Assembly: GCA_013151975.1 (NCBI GenBank)
Contig: JAADHG010000200.1
Span: forward strand, 1-12,467
From: Chlorobiota bacterium
GTDB taxonomy: Bacteria; Bacteroidota; Bacteroidia; Flavobacteriales; Flavobacteriaceae
Direction: 5' to 3'
Length of the DNA: 12,467 nt
Shown: piece by piece, positions 1-6,079 of the stretch
How positions within the stretch are numbered: position 1 is the stretch's first letter
Layout: each line of letters starts with the position of its first letter
The notes under the pieces: generated by a model
Told to the model about the DNA's origin: nothing
The model's database searches: none
What the model saw: the letters and a program-made list of their open reading frames with translations, nothing else
Translations under genes and position numbers: made by a program

Positions 1-1731
1 GGAGCAAGTATTAATATTTTAACAGATGCTATTTCAGAAAAGGCAAGTGCTGAGATTTCCAACACTTTTGGAAGCTACAATACCAGAAAACATAATGTAA
101 AATTTAGCACAGGAAAACTCAATAATCATTTTGAAATTGCTGGACGTTTGTCACAGATTAAGTCTGATGGTTATATAGATAGAGCAACTTCTAATTTAAA
201 ATCATACTTTCTTCAAGGGTCTTATGTTGATGAAAATACGTTAATCAAAGCTATCGTTTTTGGAGGTCAAGAAATCACATATCAAGCGTGGAACGGGATT
301 GATGCAGAAACTTTAAAAAATGACAGAACCTTCAACCCTTCGGGACTTTATACCGATACTGATGGTAATGTAAGATTTTATGATAATGAGGTGGATAACT
401 ATAAGCAAGATCATTACCAATTGCATTGGAATGAGAGATTCAACAATAATTGGGCGATGAACTTAGGGCTTAATTATACTTATGGACGCGGCTTTTTTGA
501 ACAATATAAAGAAGATCAAAACTTCACGGATTATGGTCTGGATGAGATTACTATTGGTGGCGAAACCATTAACACCACAGACTTGATTAGACGGCGTTGG
601 TTGGATAATGATTTTTATGTAATAGTGGCTAATGCAAACTACAATGACCATAATTTAGAAATGTCTTTTGGAGGCTCTTATAGCAGTTATGATGGCGATC
701 ATTTTGGTGAAATTATTTGGGCACAATATGCAAGTAATAGCCAAATTAGAGAACAATATTATAGTAGTAATGGTAAGAAGAATGATTTTAGTTTATTTTC
801 AAAAGCAACGTATAAATTGAATAATAAAGTTAGTCTTTATGGTGATTTACAAATACGCTTTGTTGGTTATAAAACATCTGGATTAACATCAGATAGAGTA
901 AATTTATTAATTGATGAAACCTATAGTTTTTTTAACCCCAAAGCAGGGATAACCTATACGTTGAATGATAAAAGTAACTTGTATTTTTCGTATGCGAGAG
1001 CAAATAGAGAACCTAGTAGAAGTGATTTTAAGAGCAACCCAAATATAAAACCAGAGCAGCTCAATGATTTTGAATTGGGTTGGAGGCATACAAAAGATAA
1101 ATTTAGAATTAATGCTAATGCTTATTATATGTTATATAATGAACAGTTGGTTTTAACTGGAGCTATTGATGATGTTGGCACACCAATTAGAGTTAATAGT
1201 GGTGATAGTTACAGACTTGGATTAGAAATTGATGTTGCATTACAAATTTCAAGCAAGTTCGCCATACAACCTAATTTCACCATAAGTTCAAACAAGAACA
1301 AGAGTACCTATTCTCAAATTGATGGTGATTTAGTAAACCTTGGTAAAACTAACATTGCATTTTCGCCAGAGTTTATTGCAGCAAATACTTTGGTGTTTCA
1401 ACCTAAAGAAAACTTACAAGTGTCATTATTAAGTAAATATGTTGGTGAGCAGTTTATGGGTAATACAGATTCTGGAGTTTCTAAATTAGACAGCTATTTT
1501 GTAAATGATTTAAATATTATTTATGAGATTACAACCAATTCAATATTTAAATCAATTGTATTTTCGGGTTTAATAAATAATATTTTCAATAAAAAATATG
1601 TATCAAACGGCTATTATTTTACGTACGATGATACGTGGTCTGTTCCAGAGCAAACGACAACTATTGAAGGTGCAGGATACTATCCGCAGGCGACAACCAA
1701 TTTTTTACTTGGAGTAACATTGCAGTTTTAA
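1..1731 (+). CDS. TonB-dependent outer-membrane receptor, 5' truncated by window edge
   Basis: Outer-membrane beta-barrel receptor that takes up a ligand using energy passed from TonB. The reading frame is open from base 1, so the TTG at 148 is not a real start. The visible 576 residues begin with GASINILTD, typical of the end of the plug domain, and continue through the whole barrel. Roughly 200 residues (signal peptide and plug) should lie outside the window, judging from the 750-800 residues usual for the family. Seen in the sequence: a receptor-like SQIKSDGYIDRA segment, many alternating aromatic beta strands, the late-barrel motif NNIFNKKYVSNGYYF and a C-terminal phenylalanine as expected for outer-membrane insertion. 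The ligand cannot be read from the sequence. An iron complex is a reasonable guess because similar flavobacterial receptors are annotated that way. The stop codon overlaps the stop of the convergent lipoprotein gene by 4 bases (TTAA). Confidence 0.93.
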   Translation, partial: GASINILTDAISEKASAEISNTFGSYNTRKHNVKFSTGKLNNHFEIAGRLSQIKSDGYIDRATSNLKSYFLQGSYVDENTLIKAIVFGGQEITYQAWNGIDAETLKNDRTFNPSGLYTDTDGNVRFYDNEVDNYKQDHYQLHWNERFNNNWAMNLGLNYTYGRGFFEQYKEDQNFTDYGLDEITIGGETINTTDLIRRRWLDNDFYVIVANANYNDHNLEMSFGGSYSSYDGDHFGEIIWAQYASNSQIREQYYSSNGKKNDFSLFSKATYKLNNKVSLYGDLQIRFVGYKTSGLTSDRVNLLIDETYSFFNPKAGITYTLNDKSNLYFSYARANREPSRSDFKSNPNIKPEQLNDFELGWRHTKDKFRINANAYYMLYNEQLVLTGAIDDVGTPIRVNSGDSYRLGLEIDVALQISSKFAIQPNFTISSNKNKSTYSQIDGDLVNLGKTNIAFSPEFIAANTLVFQPKENLQVSLLSKYVGEQFMGNTDSGVSKLDSYFVNDLNIIYEITTNSIFKSIVFSGLINNIFNKKYVSNGYYFTYDDTWSVPEQTTTIEGAGYYPQATTNFLLGVTLQF

Positions 1732-2159
1732 TTTGTAATTAAAAGATTGCTTCCATTAACCTCTACGCGATATGCTTTTAAACCACATCGTAAACTAGAA
1801 TTGTTTAAAGGTTGTCCAGTAATTAAGCTGTAAATATTTGCATCCGTACAACCACAGTTACCTTCTAAACCGGTAATGGAAAGTACAGAGCAGGAACTAG
1901 GAGTATGGTTTGGGTCGCTTGCGTCCCATGCAAGAAATCCTGTTCCTGAGTTTGTTATAATGATTCCTCCATTTCCAGCGTTTGGGACGTATACAGAATT
2001 GCTTACAAACTGCAGTTGGCTAAATTGTGGTAAGTTCATATTAACACTCACGTTAACACCAATATTCAACAGAAAATTACAATTGCTATTATTGATACTA
2101 TTTTTACTACAGGACATTAAAAGGACACTAAATAAGATGCTAAAAAAAAAGGACTTCAT
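1728..2159 (-). CDS. Small lipoprotein, Rieske-like fold with degenerate cluster ligands
   Basis: A 143-residue predicted lipoprotein: a hydrophobic signal peptide (residues 1-16) ends in the lipobox LMSC with Cys17 as the lipidated residue. The mature part resembles the small Rieske [2Fe-2S] domain. There is a beta-rich start, then GFLAWDASDPNH where Rieske proteins have a FDATCPH-like box, then CGCTDANIYSLITGQPLN (102-119) where they have a CxCHGSxFDLxTG box, then LKAYRVEVNGSNLLI as the closing strands. The box I cysteine position is Asp82 and the box II histidine position is Thr105, while Cys90, Cys102, Cys104, Cys125 and His85 remain. If the alignment is right, a normal cluster could not bind. 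Function is unknown. It is divergent from greA and ends inside the stop codon of the receptor gene. The lipoprotein call is solid; the Rieske relation is my reading of the pattern. Confidence 0.85.
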   Translation of the reverse strand: MKSFFFSILFSVLLMSCSKNSINNSNCNFLLNIGVNVSVNMNLPQFSQLQFVSNSVYVPNAGNGGIIITNSGTGFLAWDASDPNHTPSSCSVLSITGLEGNCGCTDANIYSLITGQPLNNSSLRCGLKAYRVEVNGSNLLITN

Positions 2160-2216
2160 AAATTTAATTTTTTATTGGCAATTTACAACAAAAAGTGCTG
2201 TGAGTTAAATATTTTG

Positions 2217-2224
2217 TATATTTG
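2217..2224 (+). promoter_or_regulatory. Probable greA promoter -7 box (TAnnTTTG)
   Basis: TATATTTG matches the Bacteroidota sigma-A -7 consensus TAnnTTTG in every fixed position. No good -33 TTTG lies at the usual 17-23 base spacing. Transcription would start near 2230, about 90 bases before the greA start codon and right at the first arm of the hairpin at 2231. In A+T-rich DNA this 8-mer also occurs by chance, so location is the main support. Confidence 0.5.
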
Positions 2225-2230
2225 CTATAC

Positions 2231-2253
2231 ATCTCGTGAACACGAGATTTTTT
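2231..2253 (+). terminator. Hairpin with T-run in the greA leader (attenuator-like)
   Basis: ATCTCGTG and CACGAGAT form a perfect 8-base inverted repeat around AA. Folded realistically it is a 7-bp stem with a GAAC loop, followed at once by six T (2248-2253). This is the shape of an intrinsic terminator, yet it lies between the predicted promoter and greA, not behind a gene. It could stop transcripts early (attenuation or a short leader RNA) or act as a 5'-end stabilising stem. It is too far from the divergent lipoprotein gene to be its terminator. Confidence 0.6.
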
Positions 2254-2321
2254 GCATTAACCCCAAATTTGTTTGGAAACATATAATAGTAAATGCAATA
2301 TTAATTACAAACGTTGAAATT

Positions 2322-2795
2322 ATGAGTAACGTATCTTATTATACTGAAGAAGGTCTTAAAAAACTGAGAAACGAGTTACGTCAATTAAAAGATATTGAAC
2401 GACCAAAAGTGTCGCAAGCCATTGCAGATGCTAGAGATAAAGGCGATTTGAGCGAGAATGCTGAATATGATGCAGCAAAGGAAGCACAAGGTATGTTAGA
2501 GATGAAAATTGCGAAGCTAGAAGAAACACTAGCGGGAGCAAGATTAATTGACGAATCACAATTAGACGCTTCTAAAATTTTAGTATTATCTATAGTTAAA
2601 ATTAAAAACCAAAACAATGGGATGGAAATGACCTATACTTTGGTTGCCGATGGAGAAGCTGATTTAGCTTCAGGGAAAATATCTGTAAATTCTCCAATTG
2701 GGAAAGGATTACTTGGTAAGTCTGTTGGTGATGTTGCCGAAATTCAAGTGCCAAATGGCGTTATGAAGTTTGATATTTTAGAAATTTCTAGATAG
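2322..2795 (+). CDS. greA: Transcription elongation factor GreA
   Basis: GreA enters the secondary channel of RNA polymerase and stimulates cleavage of backtracked RNA so that stalled complexes resume. The 157-residue length is normal (about 158). The N-terminal coiled coil (residues about 8-75) holds the tip motif GDLSENAEYDAAKEAQ, with acidic Asp42 and Glu45 matching the catalytic pair Asp41 and Glu44 of E. coli GreA. The C-terminal FKBP-like domain (about 80-157) has the expected NSPIGKGLLGKSVGD segment. The frame stays open upstream to 2175, but I chose the ATG at 2322 because MSNVSYYTEEGLKKL is the family start and because the upstream stretch contains the predicted promoter and leader hairpin. 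A hairpin repeat lies 18 bases after the stop, and a HIT-family gene starts 63 bases downstream on the same strand. Confidence 0.97.
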   Translation: MSNVSYYTEEGLKKLRNELRQLKDIERPKVSQAIADARDKGDLSENAEYDAAKEAQGMLEMKIAKLEETLAGARLIDESQLDASKILVLSIVKIKNQNNGMEMTYTLVADGEADLASGKISVNSPIGKGLLGKSVGDVAEIQVPNGVMKFDILEISR

Positions 2796-2813
2796 AAAAT
2801 TGATTTTTTTTGT

Positions 2814-2833
2814 ATTTCCGCAAAGGCGGAAAT
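2814..2833 (+). repeat. Hairpin repeat behind greA, possible terminator
   Basis: ATTTCCGC and GCGGAAAT form a perfect 8-bp stem closed by an AAAG loop, preceded by a long T-run and followed by CTTTTA. It lies between greA and the HIT gene and may reduce read-through. Its sequence, especially the GCGGAAATC end, resembles the hairpin at 5924-5941 (GCGGGAATCC end), so both look like members of one dispersed repeat family. I recall similar CCGC-loop-GCGG elements as common between genes in Flavobacteriaceae; that is memory, not a search. Confidence 0.65.
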
Positions 2834-2858
2834 CTTTTAGTATCTATATAATTAAATT

Positions 2859-3248
2859 ATGGCTTCAATTTTCACAAAAATAGTTAATGGCGAAATTCCG
2901 TGTTATAAAGTCGCAGAAACGGATGATTTTTTAGCGTTTTTAGATGTAAATCCTAACACTAAAGGCCATACGCTTTGTATTCCTAAAAAGGAAATTGATA
3001 AGATTTTCGATCTTGATGAAGCGACGTATAATGGATTGATGAGTTTCTCCAGAAAAGTAGCCATTGCCATTGAAAAAACCATAGAATGCAATCGTGTAGG
3101 TGTTTCGGTTATTGGTTTAGAAGTCCCTCATGTACATGTTCATTTAATTCCATTACATACTATGGAAGATATTAGATTTACTTCAAAAGTCTCTTTAACT
3201 CCTGAAGAATTTCAGGCTATTGCTGAGGCGATCCAATCTAATATTTAA
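2859..3248 (+). CDS. HIT family nucleotide hydrolase/transferase
   Basis: A 129-residue histidine-triad protein of the Hint/HinT type, a soluble dimeric enzyme family that hydrolyses nucleoside phosphoramidates and related adenylated compounds through a covalent nucleotidyl-histidine. The opening MASIFTKIVNGEIPCYKV is a classic HIT start. DVNPNTKGHTLCIPK (29-43) forms part of the nucleotide site. The triad itself is HVHVHLIP at 91-98, with His93 the expected nucleophile. The segment GLEVPHVHVH has Leu where many relatives have Gln, a minor change. The exact substrate cannot be read from sequence. It follows greA on the same strand after 63 bases and may be partly co-transcribed with it. Confidence 0.94.
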   Translation: MASIFTKIVNGEIPCYKVAETDDFLAFLDVNPNTKGHTLCIPKKEIDKIFDLDEATYNGLMSFSRKVAIAIEKTIECNRVGVSVIGLEVPHVHVHLIPLHTMEDIRFTSKVSLTPEEFQAIAEAIQSNI

Positions 3249-3251
3249 AAA

Positions 3252-3352
3252 ATGTCAGTTCGAGTGTTTCGATATAAATCGAAATGTATCGATAACTAAT
3301 TAGGAAAAGCTTCTCGATACGATTTTCTATTGAAAATCACTCGAAGAGACAT
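3252..3352. repeat. 101-bp cloverleaf-like intergenic inverted repeat
   Basis: The outer arms ATGTC-AG-TTCGAGTG (3252-3266) and CACTCGAA-GA-GACAT (3338-3352) pair except for a 2-base internal mismatch. Inside are three more pairings: TTTCGAT/ATCGAAA (3267-3284, ATAA loop), GTATCGA/TCGATAC (3286-3320, long loop holding the palindromes CTAATTAG and AAGCTT) and GATTTTC/GAAAATC (3321-3338, TATT loop). Together they give a four-arm, tRNA-shaped outline. It has no tRNA features such as a T-loop or CCA. It fills nearly all the space between the convergent HIT and histidine kinase genes and could stop transcription from both sides. I recall similar TTCGAGTG...CTCGATAC elements as dispersed repeats in Flavobacteriaceae, but this is not checked. 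Confidence 0.75.
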
Positions 3353-3356
3353 AAAG

Positions 3357-3971
3357 TTATAATTGTTTAAGCGAAATCTGTATCGTAGTACCTTTGTCAA
3401 TTTCAGAAGATACTACTTTTATTCGCCCATTATGATAATCTTCAATAATGCGTTTAGCTAAAGACAACCCTAATCCCCAACCTCGTTTTTTACTGGTGTA
3501 ACCTGGTTCAAATATTTTTTTAAACAAGTGTTTTGGAATGCCTTTTCCAGAATCACTAACTCTAATATGTACAAACTTGTCGTTAGCTAAAACCTCAATT
3601 TTTAGTTGCCCTTTACCTTTCATGGCATCAATAGCATTTTTAACTAGGTTTTCTATAGTCCAACTATATAATTGCGCATTAAGATTTACGTGTATGGTCT
3701 CATTAGGAGACACAAATTCAAAGTCTATAAGTTTGGAAGAACGCGCTTTTAAGTAATTATAGGATTCTTGAGTTTCAGTAACGATGTCAGTATTTTTAAG
3801 AGTTGGAATGGATCCAATTTTACTAAACCTATCGGTAATGGTTTGAAGGCGGTCTATATCTTTTTCAATTTCAATAATGTGGTCTGGATTTACGTTTTCC
3901 ATTTTTAGAATTTCAGTCCATCCAATAAGAGAAGATAAAGGCGTTCCTATTTGATGCGCTTTCCAGACCAT
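3357..3971 (-). CDS. Histidine kinase fragment: phosphoacceptor and ATPase half
   Basis: A 204-residue frame holding most of the HisKA domain (AHQIGTPLSSLIGWTE, phosphoacceptor His6) and a full HATPase_c domain. Visible boxes are N box ENLVKNAIDAM (107-117), G1 box DSGKGI (140-145), F box KIFEPGYTSKK (152-162) and G2 box GWGLGLSLAKRII (164-176). The ATG at 3971 lies in the frame-overlap region (25 bases with the upstream half) and its first four codons (MVWK) are not family sequence, so it is probably an accidental start. If it is translated, a soluble kinase core without sensor would result. The gene ends 5 bases from the cloverleaf repeat. Confidence 0.6.
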   Translation of the reverse strand: MVWKAHQIGTPLSSLIGWTEILKMENVNPDHIIEIEKDIDRLQTITDRFSKIGSIPTLKNTDIVTETQESYNYLKARSSKLIDFEFVSPNETIHVNLNAQLYSWTIENLVKNAIDAMKGKGQLKIEVLANDKFVHIRVSDSGKGIPKHLFKKIFEPGYTSKKRGWGLGLSLAKRIIEDYHNGRIKVVSSEIDKGTTIQISLKQL

Positions 3972-4489
3972 AATTTATTTTGTGTGGCAACTCTTGAACT
4001 TCGGTAGAAAAAGAAAACTACAGCAGCAAACAAAACAATGATTAGCACTAAAGCTAAAGGATAGTATTTTAGTTTATTAATTAAGGGGGAATTGCCATAA
4101 TAGACGGAGCCAAATTGAGCATCCTTATTTCCAAGAGGTATTGGAGTGTTTTCTTTTTCAAATCTTAATTTGAGTTTATTCAAGTACTCTTTAGGATTGT
4201 TTATTTTCAGGGTATCTATGTTCCTTATGCTAGTTATTTCATTATTTGGGTCAACAATCATCATTGGTGTAGAAGTGTTACTTTCAATAATTCTTGATGT
4301 AACCTCTATTTCAGAACCGTCAGAAAGAGGATTTTGTAGACTGGATAATGCATAAGACCAATTCTGCATTTTTGTACGTTCTTCAGCTTTAAAGTGTTGA
4401 AAAAAAGTATAAGTATTCCAAAGGATAAGAGAAATTATAGCAAAAGATGCTGCTATAATTATCCAACGTAAAAAATTTCTATTATTCAA
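3947..4489 (-). CDS. Histidine kinase fragment: N-terminal membrane sensor half
   Basis: A 180-residue product with a membrane segment at about 8-30, an extracytoplasmic region of about 110 residues (30-140) and a second membrane segment at about 143-162. It then has the start of the dimerisation helix, RVATQNKLW, which in intact kinases leads directly to the phosphorylated histidine. After WSG the frame reads four unrelated residues (KRIK) and stops. The periplasmic part shows no ligand motif I recognise. Alone it could insert in the membrane but could not signal. The ATG start at 4489 is the first methionine and gives a normal membrane-anchor N terminus. Confidence 0.6.
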   Translation of the reverse strand: MNNRNFLRWIIIAASFAIISLILWNTYTFFQHFKAEERTKMQNWSYALSSLQNPLSDGSEIEVTSRIIESNTSTPMMIVDPNNEITSIRNIDTLKINNPKEYLNKLKLRFEKENTPIPLGNKDAQFGSVYYGNSPLINKLKYYPLALVLIIVLFAAVVFFFYRSSRVATQNKLWSGKRIK

Positions 4490-4589
4490 AAAAACAAGTT
4501 TTAGTTTTCAATTCTAAATATAATGCAATTATGTTAATATTATTGTTTGAGTTGTTAGTAAATTGGTTTTTTGTTAATACATAGATTGT

Positions 4590-4597
4590 TAACTTTG
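4590..4597 (+). promoter_or_regulatory. Probable -7 box for the flavin reductase gene
   Basis: TAACTTTG matches TAnnTTTG perfectly. A TTG preceded by a T-run (4571-4573) sits 16 bases upstream, slightly closer than the usual 17-23. Its end is 17 bases before the ATG at 4615, so the mRNA leader would be only about 10 bases. It lies in the 125-base divergent spacer between the broken kinase and this gene. Confidence 0.5.
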
Positions 4598-4614
4598 TTC
4601 AAAATTTGTAGATA

Positions 4615-5484
4615 ATGATTTCTTTTGATCCAAAAGAGCTTTCAGTTGCGAAATTACATGGCTATTTGCTTAGTGCTGTAGCGCCAAGACCCATTGCGTT
4701 TGCAAGTACCATTGATGCTTATGGGAATCCTAATTTATCGCCCTTTAGTTTTTTTAATGTATTTAGTGCCAATCCACCAATACTCATTTTTTCACCTGCA
4801 AGACGTGTAAAAAATAATACCACGAAACATACGTTAGAAAATGTAAAGCAAGTTAAAGAGGTAGTGATTAACGTAGTGAATTTTGATATTGTTCAGCAAG
4901 CATCATTAAGTAGTACAGAGTATCCAGAAGGTATTAACGAATTTGACAAAGCAGGATTAACAATGTTAAAATCAGATATTGTAAAACCGTTTAGAGTTGC
5001 AGAATCTCCTGTACAGTTTGAATGCAAGGTTAATGATATTATTACATTAGGCACTGAGGGAGGAGCGGGTAATCTAGTTCTTTGCGAAGTTGTGAAACTG
5101 CACATTTCTAGTGATGTTTTAAATGACGATAATAGTATAAATCAAGAACAATTAGATTTAGTTGCCAGAGCTGGAGGTAGTTATTACAGTAGAGTCAATA
5201 AAGGATTTTTTGAAATTCCAAAACCTATTTCAACCTTAGGTATTGGAGTTGATGCCATGCCTGAGCATGTAAAAAATAGTATGATATTAACAGGAAATGA
5301 CCTTGGGGTATTAGGAAATGTAGATGCTTTACCAACCAAGGAAGCCATTGATGCATTTGTAAATGATATAAGTGAAAGATATCCTAATATTAAAGCAGCA
5401 ACACATAGAGAAAAACATAAGATAGCACAAAATTATTTGAGCTATGGAGACGTAGAAAGTGCGTGGAAGCTATTATTAAGCTAA
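4615..5484 (+). CDS. Flavin reductase family protein (FMN-binding split barrel)
   Basis: A 289-residue cytoplasmic protein of the flavin reductase-like split-barrel family, which binds FMN and often passes reduced flavin to partner enzymes. Family marks: APRPIAFASTID (23-34) and GNPNLSPFSFFNVFSANPP (37-55), the phosphate- and isoalloxazine-binding strands, then a domain running to about residue 205. The last 85 residues (from PISTLGIGVDAMPEHV) form a helical extension beyond the core domain. I recall such longer forms among Bacteroidota, so it is probably not a fusion. The substrate and partner are unknown, and no flavin monooxygenase gene is adjacent. It is divergent from the broken kinase, and the DUF3127 gene follows after 49 bases on the same strand, so the two may be co-transcribed. 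Confidence 0.9.
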   Translation: MISFDPKELSVAKLHGYLLSAVAPRPIAFASTIDAYGNPNLSPFSFFNVFSANPPILIFSPARRVKNNTTKHTLENVKQVKEVVINVVNFDIVQQASLSSTEYPEGINEFDKAGLTMLKSDIVKPFRVAESPVQFECKVNDIITLGTEGGAGNLVLCEVVKLHISSDVLNDDNSINQEQLDLVARAGGSYYSRVNKGFFEIPKPISTLGIGVDAMPEHVKNSMILTGNDLGVLGNVDALPTKEAIDAFVNDISERYPNIKAATHREKHKIAQNYLSYGDVESAWKLLLS

Positions 5485-5533
5485 GATTAAAAAATATAAA
5501 AATTAAAAACACAGAACATAAAACAATAATTTG

Positions 5534-5911
5534 ATGGAAGTACAAGGAAGAATAAAAGTAATTGGAGAAACTCAAACATTTGGAACTAATGGGTTTAGAA
5601 AAAGAGAGGTGGTAATTACTACAGAGGAACAATATCCGCAACATATAATGATAGAATTTGTTCAAGACAAGACAGATTTGTTGAATAACTATCAAGTAGG
5701 GCAACAAGTAAAAATAAACATCAATCTTAGAGGAAGAGAATGGGTAAATCCACAAGGAGAAACTAAGTATTTTAATTCTATTCAAGGATGGCGTATTGAG
5801 AATGTACAGCAAGAAGCCACAAATGGGAATGTACCTCCAGTGCCACCTGCCGAAGCTTTTGAGCCTGTAGATAAGTTAAACGAAAACGATCACGACGATT
5901 TACCGTTTTAA
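5534..5911 (+). CDS. DUF3127 protein with SSB-like acidic C-terminal tail
   Basis: A 125-residue soluble protein recognised as DUF3127 from MEVQGRIKVIGETQTFG at the start, FRKREVVITTEEQYPQHI (21-38) and LRGREWVNPQGETKYFNSI (65-83). The compact beta-rich pattern suggests an OB-type fold. After about residue 92 it becomes a low-complexity proline- and acid-rich linker ending in DHDDLPF. This resembles the DDDIPF tip by which single-stranded DNA-binding protein recruits partner proteins. A role at DNA is therefore plausible but is inference; the family has no firm function that I know of. I chose ATG 5534 over the TTG one codon earlier because MEVQG is the natural family start. The leader is A-rich with no Shine-Dalgarno sequence. 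A hairpin repeat follows the stop within 12 bases. Confidence 0.9.
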   Translation: MEVQGRIKVIGETQTFGTNGFRKREVVITTEEQYPQHIMIEFVQDKTDLLNNYQVGQQVKININLRGREWVNPQGETKYFNSIQGWRIENVQQEATNGNVPPVPPAEAFEPVDKLNENDHDDLPF

Positions 5912-5923
5912 ACATAATTGTCT

Positions 5924-5941
5924 TTCTCGCGAAAGCGGGAA
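5924..5941 (+). repeat. Hairpin repeat behind the DUF3127 gene, likely terminator
   Basis: TTCTCGC and GCGGGAA form a 7-bp stem (one G-T pair) closed by a GAAA tetraloop, followed by TCCATTTTT. GNRA loops make very stable RNA hairpins, so this may work as a terminator. Sequence and layout match the element at 2814-2833, and the CGCGAAAGCGGGAATCC form is familiar to me as a dispersed bacterial intergenic repeat. Confidence 0.65.
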
Positions 5942-5995
5942 TCCATTTTTAATGGGTTCGAAATATTAAAAGTTTAACGGAGCAACAATGTTCTA

Positions 5996-6019
5996 TGTCA
6001 TACTGAGCCTGTCGAAGTG
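5996..6019. repeat. Dispersed intergenic repeat half-element (CTGAGCCTGTCGAAG)
   Basis: The stretch contains CTGAGCCTGTCGAAG, a core I recognise as a very common dispersed palindromic repeat in many bacterial genomes, flanked by TGTCATA and TG. Only one arm is present: no complementary CTTCGACAGGCTCAG lies nearby, so it looks like a degraded or half copy. No gene function is implied. Confidence 0.55.
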
Positions 6020-6040
6020 TAGATATGAATCTTAATAACC

Positions 6041-6068
6041 AAACCTCAATGTTAATTCAATGAGGTTT
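6041..6068 (+). terminator. Hairpin just upstream of aat
   Basis: AAACCTCA (6041-6048) and TGAGGTTT (6061-6068) form a perfect 8-bp stem around a 12-base loop, followed by TCTTCTTT. It ends 11 bases before the aat ATG. It could terminate transcription from the DUF3127 side or, on an aat mRNA, hide the ribosome entry site. The T-run is interrupted by C, so termination strength is uncertain. Confidence 0.5.
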
Positions 6069-6079
6069 TCTTCTTTAAA

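Larger units (their letters stand above)
3357..4489 (-). pseudogene. Membrane sensor histidine kinase interrupted by a frameshift/deletion
   Basis: Read leftward, two overlapping frames together form one sensor kinase: membrane sensor half (4489 to about 3962) and catalytic half (about 3959 to 3357). The first frame runs to QNKLWSG and then hits a stop at once; the second resumes with AHQIGTPLSSLIGWTEIL. In intact flavobacterial relatives, as I remember them, the text between these is MAKET (15 bases). Here only AA (3961-3960) remains, so about 13 bases are missing, which shifts the frame. Everything else needed for a kinase is present: phosphoacceptor His, N, G1, F and G2 boxes. This is probably a recently broken gene. 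The alternative is a split kinase made by restarting at the ATG at 3971. A 13-base loss is not a typical homopolymer sequencing error, though assembly error is possible. No response regulator is adjacent. Confidence 0.8.

Noticed and set aside
1876..2208. 110-residue rightward open frame over the lipoprotein gene
   Set aside because: It lies antisense to a lipoprotein with a clear signal peptide and shows no recognisable domain; it is a shadow frame.
2175..2321. 49-residue N-terminal extension of GreA
   Set aside because: The extension lacks family similarity and covers the predicted promoter and leader hairpin; the protein from 2322 already has full GreA length.
3252..3352. tRNA or other structured RNA gene suggested by the cloverleaf shape
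   Set aside because: Arm lengths and loops do not fit tRNA, there is no T-loop consensus or anticodon arm, and the arms look like a dispersed repeat.
3940..3985. Programmed ribosomal frameshift joining the kinase halves
   Set aside because: No slippery heptamer or downstream structure is seen, and a shift would not restore the missing MAKET residues; a deletion explains the pattern better.
5390..5812. 140-residue leftward frame over the flavin reductase end and the DUF3127 gene
   Set aside because: Hydrophobic low-complexity product caused by A+T-rich antisense; both sense genes match known families.
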